From positions 1 to 40,733 of the forward strand of contig UQLF01000017.1 in assembly GCA_900541875.1 (NCBI GenBank): a DNA stretch of 40,733 nucleotides, in the 5' to 3' direction. Origin of the DNA: an uncultured Collinsella sp. Its GTDB lineage: Bacteria > Actinomycetota > Coriobacteriia > Coriobacteriales > Coriobacteriaceae. The notes beneath the pieces were generated by a model. That model was not told the origin of the DNA. It made no database searches and saw nothing but the letters and a program-made list of their open reading frames with translations. Below, in pieces: positions 24,010 through 31,720 of the stretch (positions are counted from its first letter, which is position 1; each line of letters starts with the position of its first letter). Both the position numbers and the translations under genes were made by a program.

Positions 24010-27000
24010 ATGGCGAACACCCAGAACTATATTAACCACCTGCTGCAGAACACCGGCATTACGCCGGCATGCAGCGAAGAAGAGCGCTTGGCTGCCGAGG
24101 ATATCGCTCAGATCTTCCGCAACCACGGCTTTGACCCCGAGGTTCAGGAGTTCAATGCCCCGGCGCCCAGTAGATTGGCATTTGCCGTTACCGGTATTCT
24201 TGCGTTTGCCGGCGCCCTGCTGATGGGCATCGGCGGCGGTATCGGCTTGGTCGGCACCTTGCTGGCCATTGTCGGCGCCGTTCTTTACGTGCTCGAGCGC
24301 ACGGGCCACCCCGTGGTTTCGCGCCTGGGCAAGACGGGCGTGAGCCAAAATGTCATCGCCTACCACAAGGCCTCGGGCCCGCTCGCGTCTCCGCGCAACC
24401 GCCCGGTGGTCGTTGTCGCACACTACGACTCTCCCCGTGCTGAGCTGCTCGCCCGCGAGCCCTATGCTTCGTATCGTGCGCTCATCGCCAAGCTGTTGCC
24501 CGTTGCCACGGTTGCCCCTGCTGCCGTTGCCATCCTGCGTATCCTGCCGCTCCCCGGCGCGCTCAAGGTTCTGCTGTGGATTGTCGCGATCCTCGCTTCC
24601 CTCGTTGCACTTGCCAACGCGGCAAACATCATCTCTAACCGCCACATTCTTCCCTATACGTCCGGCGCGGTGTGCAACAAGTCTTCTGTCGCCGCTATGC
24701 TCGGCGTTATGGACAACGTTGCTCCCTTCCAGGGCGAGAACGAGTTTCCCGACGATGTTCCGTTCGATACCTATTTTGGGGAGCAGAAACGTCGTGCCGA
24801 GGAAATGGCGCGCGCGGCGGCGGAGTATGCCGCGGCCCAGCAGCAAAACGACTACGGCAACACCATCGAGTACGAAGAGCCTACCTACGCCGAGAACGAG
24901 TTCGGTCAGCCGATTGCTCCCGACGCTCAAACCGAGCCCGAACAGGGCGAGGCTTTTGACGAGCAGATCGAGGGCTTTGAGGGTGCGTCTGCCGACGAGA
25001 CGCTGATTGGCGCCATCGTGCCCGAGGATCAGAATCAGGCTGTCCAGGCCGAAGAGTTCAATGACGAGGTTCCCGCTGCTGAGCCGGCGGAGGAGCCTGC
25101 CGCGGCCGAGCCCGAGCCCAAGCTCTATCGCAACGCCGCCGGCAACATCCGCTTTGGTTCGGATGCCATCCGTGCGCTCGGAATGCTTCCCGAGTCCTGC
25201 ACGCTCGATTACGAGGAGGGCGAGGAGCCGACGTTTGAGCCCGAGCCTGCGCCCGTTGTCACTGCGGATGATGAGTCTGCCGCGGTTACCGCTGCCGTTG
25301 CCGAGCCCGAGGCGGTGTCTGCGATCGATCCCGCGGCAGGACTGGACATTTTGGCTCCCGCCGCGCCGGCGCAAGACGTTGCGGACGAGTCTGACGACGA
25401 TTACGTTGAACAGCCGAGGCGCGTGTCTTACGAGAGCGATACTGATTTCTCTGCCGAGATTCCCGCGGCAACGCCCCATGCCGATATTGCATCCGCGTTC
25501 TCTTCGATTGGCGCCAGCGCTTCCAGCTTCTTTAAGGGTGCGCTTGCAAAGGGCAGGAAATTTGTCGACGATTTCGAGGAGAAGCGCGCTGCCGCACGCG
25601 AGGCTGCCGAGCAGGAGGCTATCGCTCAGCAGCAGGCAGCCGAGGCGGCACGTGAGCGCGCGGCGCAAGAGTTCGAGCAGAACGAGGCTATGCAGTCCGT
25701 GCCCGTCGACGCTGCCGAAGCTACGACGTCCTTTGAGTCCCAGCAACCGGCGTCCGCGGATGTTGTTGAGGCGACGACGTCTTTCGAGCCCCAGCAGCAC
25801 GTCGATAGCACCATGTCGTTTGATGCCGCGCAGTTCGATTCCACGATAACGTTTGAAAAGCAAGGCACCGCGATTGCCGAGCCCCTTCCTGTTTCCGATG
25901 AGCAGGGCGGCGCGGCAGACGATGACGAGCCCATTGATGCTGCCGAAATTCAGGATGCTGCCGAGGACGAGTCCGTCGAGGCCAACTCTGACGAAGAGCA
26001 ATACGCGGCAGCCGAGCAAGATGATTCGACCGAGGTCGAGCAGGAGGAAGTGCCTGCGGTTTCCGAGACTCCCGAGACGGATGAGTCGAGGCCTTACTCC
26101 ACGCAGATTTTCACCATGCCGACCCCGAGCGGTTCCGGTGCCACGGTTGCCAATGCTGCTCCCACCCAGGACGAAACGGTCGATTCCCTTATGGCCCAGA
26201 TTTCCTCCCAGGCATCACCGCGTCCGCAGATGAATGTTCCCGATCCGGCGTCGGCTCCGTCGCCCGCACCTTCCTCGTCTCCGCTGGCTTCGGTTCCCGA
26301 TCCGTCGCTACCGTCGATGAAGCAGGCAAACGTTGCGTCTCGCACGTCGCTGTTCGACCTTCCCGACCCCTCCGCACAGGTCAACGACCCCTTTACTACT
26401 GCCCAGGGTCCCGAACCCACATCGGCACCCGTTGCGCCTCCTGTGCCCGTTGCGTCGGGCGCTCAGCCGATCGAGACCATTTCGGCTCCCGCCCCGGCGG
26501 CACCCAAGTCTCGCAAGCGCGGCCTGGGTGGCCTGTTCGGTCGTAAAAAGAAAAACGAGCAGGACAGCATGAGTGACTGGCTGGGCGTCGAAGACGATTA
26601 CGATGCCAAGAAGTCCGGTCGCGGTATCGGTTCGTGGGATAACTTCGAGGACGATAACGATGGCTGGAAGGGTGGCGCTACGTCTTCCGATGGCGCTTCT
26701 TCCGAAGATATGCTCTCGGCTGTCGCCTCTATGGGCGATGATGAGCTGCTCGGTCACGATATCTGGTTTGTGGCAACGGGCGCCTCGGATTGTGATGGCG
26801 CCGGCATGAAGGCCTTCTTGGCTTCGCATCGCGATAAGCTCCGCGGCGTATTCTTCATCAATCTTGAATCCGTCGGCGCCGGTAGGCTTTCGGTGGTGAC
26901 GGTTGAGGGCGAACAGCAGCTGCTCAAGGGCGATCGTCGCATCATGAACCTGGTCAGCAAGGTGTGCAAGTCGTTCCATGTCGATTGTGGCGCGCTCGAG

Positions 27001-27186
27001 ATGCCCTATGCCAAGACCGATGCCTATGCCGCGCTCGAGGCGAGCCGCCGAGCCCTCACCATCGCCGGCGTGGACGGCACGCGTCTGGCTTGCGCTCGTA
27101 CCGAGGACGACCTGCCCCACAATGTCAACCCGACGAACATTGCCACGGTATCCGAGGTCGTGACCGAGGTTATCCGCCGTTCGTAG
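24010..27186 (+). CDS. Membrane protein with split, degenerate M28 peptidase fold and long acidic insertion
   Basis: The start at ATG 24010 has GGAG 5 nt upstream; the frame is open further back but without support. Four membrane segments lie at ~56-75, 78-95, 160-181 and 187-207. A peptidase-like half (VVVVAHYDS, His138) sits between the pairs. Residues ~245-905 are an acidic, Pro/Ala/Glu-rich, probably disordered insertion with a coiled-coil stretch (EKRAAAREAAEQEAIAQQQ). The second half of the M28-like fold follows (~910-1058). M28 metal sites are only partly kept: the first His and a last His (LPHNVNPTN) are present, but the usual bridging Asp is lost (AVCNKSS), the Glu-Glu pair is replaced (GASDCDG), and NLD is NLES. 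It may be an inactive scaffold. 1,058 residues. Confidence 0.8.
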   Translation: MANTQNYINHLLQNTGITPACSEEERLAAEDIAQIFRNHGFDPEVQEFNAPAPSRLAFAVTGILAFAGALLMGIGGGIGLVGTLLAIVGAVLYVLERTGHPVVSRLGKTGVSQNVIAYHKASGPLASPRNRPVVVVAHYDSPRAELLAREPYASYRALIAKLLPVATVAPAAVAILRILPLPGALKVLLWIVAILASLVALANAANIISNRHILPYTSGAVCNKSSVAAMLGVMDNVAPFQGENEFPDDVPFDTYFGEQKRRAEEMARAAAEYAAAQQQNDYGNTIEYEEPTYAENEFGQPIAPDAQTEPEQGEAFDEQIEGFEGASADETLIGAIVPEDQNQAVQAEEFNDEVPAAEPAEEPAAAEPEPKLYRNAAGNIRFGSDAIRALGMLPESCTLDYEEGEEPTFEPEPAPVVTADDESAAVTAAVAEPEAVSAIDPAAGLDILAPAAPAQDVADESDDDYVEQPRRVSYESDTDFSAEIPAATPHADIASAFSSIGASASSFFKGALAKGRKFVDDFEEKRAAAREAAEQEAIAQQQAAEAARERAAQEFEQNEAMQSVPVDAAEATTSFESQQPASADVVEATTSFEPQQHVDSTMSFDAAQFDSTITFEKQGTAIAEPLPVSDEQGGAADDDEPIDAAEIQDAAEDESVEANSDEEQYAAAEQDDSTEVEQEEVPAVSETPETDESRPYSTQIFTMPTPSGSGATVANAAPTQDETVDSLMAQISSQASPRPQMNVPDPASAPSPAPSSSPLASVPDPSLPSMKQANVASRTSLFDLPDPSAQVNDPFTTAQGPEPTSAPVAPPVPVASGAQPIETISAPAPAAPKSRKRGLGGLFGRKKKNEQDSMSDWLGVEDDYDAKKSGRGIGSWDNFEDDNDGWKGGATSSDGASSEDMLSAVASMGDDELLGHDIWFVATGASDCDGAGMKAFLASHRDKLRGVFFINLESVGAGRLSVVTVEGEQQLLKGDRRIMNLVSKVCKSFHVDCGALEMPYAKTDAYAALEASRRALTIAGVDGTRLACARTEDDLPHNVNPTNIATVSEVVTEVIRRS

Positions 27187-27207
27187 ACGGAGCTCTAAGG
27201 AGTCAAC

Positions 27208-27426
27208 GTGTTTTCGTATATTAAGCGCCATTGGCCTGTCTATGTGATTTTGACCTTGATTGCCATTGCGTTAGGATTTGGGGCTGCCTACATCGTGGGT
27301 GCAAAGGGCTCGACCCCCGCCTCCGCAATCAGCGAAGAGGTGGAGCAAGAACAGAGCACGGGTGCCGATGGGATTCCTGAGTCCGAGCAAACAATCGTTG
27401 ATGGTGGATCTTCGTCTGCAGAGTAG
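27208..27426 (+). CDS. Small single-pass membrane protein, unknown function
   Basis: A 72-residue protein: a short basic N-terminus, one membrane helix (residues ~10-31, VYVILTLIAIALGFGAAYIVGA) and an acidic, Ser/Glu-rich tail. The GTG has AAGGAG 5 nt upstream. It lies 21 nt after the M28-like gene and shares its terminator, so the two are probably co-expressed. Confidence 0.75.
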   Translation: MFSYIKRHWPVYVILTLIAIALGFGAAYIVGAKGSTPASAISEEVEQEQSTGADGIPESEQTIVDGGSSSAE

Positions 27427-27447
27427 ATACGGCGATTCAAATGATTG

Positions 27448-27485
27448 AAAGCGGGCGAGCCGGGGGACTGGCTCGCCCGCTTTTT
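27448..27485 (+). terminator. Intrinsic terminator, possibly bidirectional
   Basis: A 14-bp stem (27448-27461 with 27470-27483) with T residues on the plus strand to 27485. It sits between convergent genes and, with a weaker T-rich tail, could also stop the adhesin transcript. Confidence 0.88.
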
Positions 27486-27492
27486 CATCGCG

Positions 27493-30400
27493 CTAGCGCT
27501 TCTTTGGGATCGACCTAAGGCGAGCGAACCATAGGGCTGCGGCACCCGATGTCAGGAGCGCGGTGATGCAAGCGGCGATGGGAACTGATCCTGTTGCCGG
27601 TAGGTCCTGCGGTAGGGTACAGCGTTGAATGACGCTGTCCTCGTCATGTGACTCAAGTTTATTGCCGCCACCGTTGCGGCAAAGATCGACGCGCGCGCTG
27701 TTGGTGAGTGCGGTTTGGGGCGTATAAGCCGACGTTGCCTGCATGTGCACGACTGCGCCCCGAGCATCTGTGCCAAGGATTGCTTTGGCATCGTCAAGGT
27801 CGTCGTGCTCATCTTTGAGATCATCGCGGGTCCAAGAATCCGCATCGCTTCGAGTCGTAAAGTCGGCGGCTACCGCACCGTATTCAATGCGAATGCCCGT
27901 TACGACGGTATTGGACGCAAGGTCGAGTTCTTTCGCCTCGAGTGTGGTGGATTCCGTGGTCGAGACATCCGCCTTCCAGAGGTGCCAGCCGTCGTAATCG
28001 ACGAGGCGGCAATCCTCACCCAGGCTCTCTTTTACTTCGTCGGACTCAAGCCAAGGATTTTCGTGCCCATCGTCAAGTGTCGCGTTTGTCGGCTCATCGA
28101 CGTCTGTCGAGTCCAACGGCGTCGTGCGATACCACACGTTGCACAGACCGTTGAGGTCGCCGATGGCGACGGGGGTTTCGATTGAGACGAATCTCGCTGT
28201 ATCGTCCTCGGCACACTCAAGATCATCGGTAATTGTGAACTCATCAACCCAGGTAGCTGAATCGTTTCGAGCGTCGATGGTATAGGAGAAAAGTCCATCC
28301 GTATTGGTTTGCGACGCGGCGCGATTTTTACCATCGCCGTTGGCCAACAGACCCTTCCCGATAGGTTGGACAAGCTCCTGACGTTTGTCGACCTGTCCTT
28401 TGATCTCGATGGGCGTATCCTTCATCGCGACGGATTGGACTTCTCCCGTATCCTTTATTTCAAACGTTATCTCCTCGGCAAGGTCATAGGTCCGCGGAGA
28501 CATCATTTCGCGCAACGAGTAGGTGCCGGGTGCAAGATGTTCGACGCGGTGCGGCTTGTCGGATGAGGTCCAGGAGTCTATTTCGGTTTTATCGGGACCA
28601 TATAAGGTGAGCTGTGCGCCTTCCACTTCCTGCTCACCGCTTGTATCGACCTTGGAGATATCAACCTTGGTGTAATCGTCGGATACGTTAAGCCGTGCTT
28701 CTACAACGGGTGTTTTCTGGTCGGCATAAGTAAGGTCGACAATATGGGTTGTCTGATCGAGCAAGAAGCCTGCCGGCGCTTGAGTCTCGACAACCTCGTA
28801 GCGTGCGGTGCCAGATCCCAGTGGGAGGTTGTCCGCGCGTGCTTCTCCAGTTTCATCCGTCGTGACGGTAGCGACAGTCTCACCGTCGAGCGCGGCAATG
28901 CTACCGTCGGGGCGCACGATATCACCCGAGGCACGGATCTCAAAGACGGCGCCCGCGAGGCTGCTGCCGTCTATGGCATCGGTTTTAACGATCCTGATGT
29001 TTCCGGTCGCGGCGTGGTCATAATACGAGGCGATTGCAACGGGCGTTAGGTTCATGTCGGCGGGTATGTTTACCTCGATCTCTTCGCCGACAAGATAGGG
29101 CTCTTTGGCCGAGGTTTCGCGTACATAATAGGTGCCCGGCACGAGCGATTCGGGCAGTGTGACGGTGCCGGTCGCGTCAGTCGTAAAGGTGTCCATTACG
29201 TTATGTGCTGGATACCAGCAAGTTTGTGAGACAGGTTCGTGATTGCTGTCGAGGAGTTGGAAGGTGAATCCGGCTAGGGGAACAGAAGCGCCTGTTTGGG
29301 CATCGCGTTTTACAATCTGGAGATGCGTCGACAGAGCGTGGTTGTCCACGATATATTGAAGCTCGGCGCCGTCGGAAATCTGATTGGCCCCGACGGTCCA
29401 TTCCCCTGCACGTTTAAAACCCTCGGGGACGGTTTCCGGAACCTCGCGAACCGTGTAGCCGGCACGGTCGTATGGGACGGCTCCGTGGACACCGGCGGAT
29501 CGCTTGCCTGTGCCGAACCATGCTTCGGACTGATCTTTGGTGGAGGCAAAGCCATAGATGTTTGTGGTCAGTGTGCCAACAACCTGCTGAGAGCTGTTGC
29601 TGACAACCTCAAAGACAACACCACCCGCCGGCTGCTCCAGGCCGGATTGGTCGCTATTGCCGTAATCCTTGAATTTGGAAATCTCAAGGTCAAACGCAAT
29701 GGGGATATCGGAAATGCGGGATTCGATCTCGACCACGTCTGAATCGCCGAGCTGGTCGGCTCCAACGGTATAGGTCCAGCTGTCGTTGGATGGCAGGTAG
29801 CCCTCGGGGGCTTTTGATTCGTAGATGGTAAAGGTTCCTAAGGGGACATCGGCGAGGGTGGCCCGACCGCTTTCGTCGGTCGTGAGGATTTGTGCCCATC
29901 CAGGGGTTGATTGCGACACACACGTGAACTCTGCTCCTGCGAGTGAAGATCCCACCTGGGGGCCGGCATTCGTCGCGGCATCGAGTTTTACGATACGCAG
30001 GTTGATGGTGCCGGGCTGTTCATCAATGGCGACCCGCCCGCCGTCATTCCCCGTGGTAAAGGCAATACGATCACGACGGGGGACATAGCCGGCCGGCGCC
30101 TTCGTTTCAACTAGGTAGTATGCCGTGTTGGGCAGAAGTGTTGCTTGCGCTCGACCGTTGCTGTCCATCTTGATGGTGCCGACACGCGCGCCGCTGGCGC
30201 TCTCAAAAATATCGAATGTTGCCCCGGTAAACTGATAGGTATTGTTTCCGCTGGTAATAACGGTGTTAGCAGACTGCTTTTGGAAGGAAACAGAGACCGC
30301 CGGCAGTACATAGAGCATGTCTTGACGTTTGCTGCCGCCCGATACGGCCCCTAGATAGCGTCGCGCGCGGTGCGGAGCGGCTTTGATGCTTCCTGATTTT

Positions 30401-30924
30401 GCGCTGTCGTGGAGCCACCGCGCAGCCGCCACGACTTCATTGTCGGCGGTAAAGTGTCCGCTCTTGGTTTTACCCTGAGCGGTCGTGTAGGAGTAGGTGC
30501 CGTCGACATGGGTAGTGCCGTTGAGCATCCATACGGCAAGCTGGGTGGCGGCGCGGGCGCGATCGGGTGAAAGATGGTAACCGCCAAACGACGTGGTGGT
30601 TGGATATCCGTGACAAACGATTGCCGCGAACTCGTCGTCGAGCCACACCCAGCCTTGATCAAAGTTGAGCCATGGACCGCCCGGTTTGGTGGGGCCGGGG
30701 CGCTCCTGGTTCATGCAGTAGGCAATCGAGGTGTCTTGAGCTTCATACTTGCCGATGAAGAAGGGTCCACAATCATCGCTAATAGTGCGGAAGCCGAGCT
30801 GGTCGTAGCCATCGACGGCAAATGCGGCTCCCGGTGCCAGGCAGCCAAAAAGCAGGAAGAGGAGCAGGAGCAGCGGACCTGTTGCGATTGCGCTGTGGAC
30901 AGAGTGCGTGGGTGCGTTGGACAT
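27493..30924 (-). CDS. LPATG-anchored thioester-domain/CnaB surface adhesin
   Basis: A 1,143-residue surface protein. A signal peptide ends near residue 36 (GAAFA-VDGY). The next ~150 residues carry the two marks of a thioester domain: Cys70 (SIAYCMN) and Gln128 (ATQLAVWML), which in such adhesins form an internal bond that attacks host amines. Six SpaA/CnaB-type repeats follow, recognisable by Lys-containing starts (LRIVKLDA, LQIVKRDA, IRIVKTDA) and ends like ETKAPAGY. A C-terminal domain leads to the sorting signal LPATG (1108-1112), a hydrophobic helix and a KKR tail. A sortase would attach it to the wall; none is in the window. The ATG has AAGGAG 5 nt upstream. It appears to be a single-gene unit. 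Confidence 0.9.
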   Translation of the reverse strand: MSNAPTHSVHSAIATGPLLLLLFLLFGCLAPGAAFAVDGYDQLGFRTISDDCGPFFIGKYEAQDTSIAYCMNQERPGPTKPGGPWLNFDQGWVWLDDEFAAIVCHGYPTTTSFGGYHLSPDRARAATQLAVWMLNGTTHVDGTYSYTTAQGKTKSGHFTADNEVVAAARWLHDSAKSGSIKAAPHRARRYLGAVSGGSKRQDMLYVLPAVSVSFQKQSANTVITSGNNTYQFTGATFDIFESASGARVGTIKMDSNGRAQATLLPNTAYYLVETKAPAGYVPRRDRIAFTTGNDGGRVAIDEQPGTINLRIVKLDAATNAGPQVGSSLAGAEFTCVSQSTPGWAQILTTDESGRATLADVPLGTFTIYESKAPEGYLPSNDSWTYTVGADQLGDSDVVEIESRISDIPIAFDLEISKFKDYGNSDQSGLEQPAGGVVFEVVSNSSQQVVGTLTTNIYGFASTKDQSEAWFGTGKRSAGVHGAVPYDRAGYTVREVPETVPEGFKRAGEWTVGANQISDGAELQYIVDNHALSTHLQIVKRDAQTGASVPLAGFTFQLLDSNHEPVSQTCWYPAHNVMDTFTTDATGTVTLPESLVPGTYYVRETSAKEPYLVGEEIEVNIPADMNLTPVAIASYYDHAATGNIRIVKTDAIDGSSLAGAVFEIRASGDIVRPDGSIAALDGETVATVTTDETGEARADNLPLGSGTARYEVVETQAPAGFLLDQTTHIVDLTYADQKTPVVEARLNVSDDYTKVDISKVDTSGEQEVEGAQLTLYGPDKTEIDSWTSSDKPHRVEHLAPGTYSLREMMSPRTYDLAEEITFEIKDTGEVQSVAMKDTPIEIKGQVDKRQELVQPIGKGLLANGDGKNRAASQTNTDGLFSYTIDARNDSATWVDEFTITDDLECAEDDTARFVSIETPVAIGDLNGLCNVWYRTTPLDSTDVDEPTNATLDDGHENPWLESDEVKESLGEDCRLVDYDGWHLWKADVSTTESTTLEAKELDLASNTVVTGIRIEYGAVAADFTTRSDADSWTRDDLKDEHDDLDDAKAILGTDARGAVVHMQATSAYTPQTALTNSARVDLCRNGGGNKLESHDEDSVIQRCTLPQDLPATGSVPIAACITALLTSGAAALWFARLRSIPKKR

Positions 30925-31178
30925 GGCTGCTCCTTATCCCTCGTGCGTCGCACGGGGAGGCTGCGACGCGTAGGATGAGGCTACCCCCGAGGTTCATGCG
31001 GGTAAGTACCGGAGCCTGACCAAAAGCTTGCCCAATTCCTGACAAATTGAGCTCAAATACAACAATCAAGCAAAAGTGCAGGTAGAAGATAGGGAGAACA
31101 GGAAGTCAAAGGTCCTCGTCTCCACAATTGACGCGATTATCAAACGAATCTCCACAGCTAAAACAAGCATCGCCACCC
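30925..31178. other. Intergenic region without recognisable gene
   Basis: This gap upstream of the adhesin gene shows no credible coding sequence. It must contain the adhesin promoter on the minus strand, but I see no convincing -35/-10 pair. Confidence 0.5.
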
Positions 31179-31208
31179 TTGTATCGAACAAGACAACCGC
31201 GTTATACT
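31179..31208 (+). promoter_or_regulatory. Promoter of tRNA-Gly
   Basis: TTGTAT (31179-31184) and TATACT (31203-31208), 18 nt apart, end 13 nt before the tRNA. Confidence 0.7.
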
Positions 31209-31221
31209 ATCCCCCACATAT

Positions 31222-31296
31222 GCGGGCATCGCCAAGTGGTAAGGCATCAGCTTCCCAAGCTGACACTCGCGGGTTCGAGTCCCGTTGCCCGCTCCA
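31222..31296 (+). tRNA. tRNA-Gly (anticodon CCC)
   Basis: A full cloverleaf: acceptor GCGGGCA pairs with TGCCCGC. The anticodon loop TTCCCAA gives anticodon CCC (reads GGG). The T-arm is CGGGTTCGAGTCCCG. The 3' CCA is encoded (31294-31296). A promoter precedes and a terminator follows it. Confidence 0.96.
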
Positions 31297-31306
31297 TTCG
31301 AATTTC

Positions 31307-31339
31307 AGGCACGGTAACGTTTCGTTACCGTGCCTTTTT
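31307..31339 (+). terminator. Intrinsic terminator of tRNA-Gly
   Basis: A perfect 13-bp stem AGGCACGGTAACG (31307-31319) with 31323-31335, TTT loop, then T residues to 31339. Confidence 0.93.
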
Positions 31340-31350
31340 CAATAAAGTGC

Positions 31351-31485
31351 CGGGACTCGAACCCGACAGGGTGCGAGCGTTAAATAAACGCGAAGCGTTT
31401 ATAGCGAGCAGGCAAGGTCGCCGATAGGCGGCCGCAGCCGGTGCGGATTTGCGAAGCAAATACGCAGACGTCCCGTTGCCCGCTC
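31351..31485. repeat. tRNA-flanking multi-hairpin element A1
   Basis: In order: a T-arm-like CGGGACTCGAACCCG (31351-31365), the exact reverse complement of the tRNA-Gly T-arm; hairpin 1 (31384-31402, ATAAACGC/GCGTTTAT, GAA loop); hairpin 2 (31416-31433, GATA loop); hairpin 3 (31443-31465, ATTTGC/GCAAAT, GAA loop); and a 16-bp copy of the tRNA-Gly 3' end (31470-31485, original 31279-31294). CGGGAC (31351-31356) can pair with GTCCCG (31470-31475) and would close the three hairpins into a cloverleaf-like fold. The same order of parts recurs after tRNA-Lys. I do not recognise the family. Confidence 0.75.
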
Positions 31486-31501
31486 TACCGGGCACGGGAG
31501 A

Positions 31502-31609
31502 CATGGGGACGGCTAATTCAACAAAGTCTTCCCCTTCGGCCTCGTGAAGCTGAGGGGCTCGCCTGAAGCCGGTGCGGATTTGCGAAGCAAATACGCGGAT
31601 GTCCCCATG
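31502..31609. repeat. Related partial element A2
   Basis: It is bounded by the inverted repeat CATGGGGAC (31502-31510) and GTCCCCATG (31601-31609). Positions 31567-31605 match 31436-31474 of element A1 at 37 of 39 bases, including hairpin 3. Upstream is a nested hairpin containing CTTC/GAAG within CCCC/GGGG. It looks like another member with a different closing stem. Confidence 0.65.
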
Positions 31610-31670
31610 GCCGCTCTTGCGGCAAAATGTTAGGTTAATGCCTGCTGCCCATACTTGCACCTGCGCACGG

Positions 31671-31676
31671 TACAAT
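31671..31676 (+). promoter_or_regulatory. Possible -10 box of purB
   Basis: TACAAT 45 nt upstream of the purB start. No good -35 box at the usual distance. Confidence 0.4.
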
Positions 31677-31720
31677 GGTTGGGTTACGACCAACGTGCCA
31701 ATAACCAAAAAGGAGCCGCT

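Noticed and set aside
23959..26019. A 686-codon minus-strand frame opposite the M28-like gene
   Set aside because: Arg/Gly/Leu-rich shadow of the low-complexity acidic segment, with no start signal.
31351..31485. CRISPR array behind tRNA-Gly
   Set aside because: The repeated units are hairpins and tRNA-end copies with irregular spacing; there are no uniform repeats with unique spacers and no cas genes.
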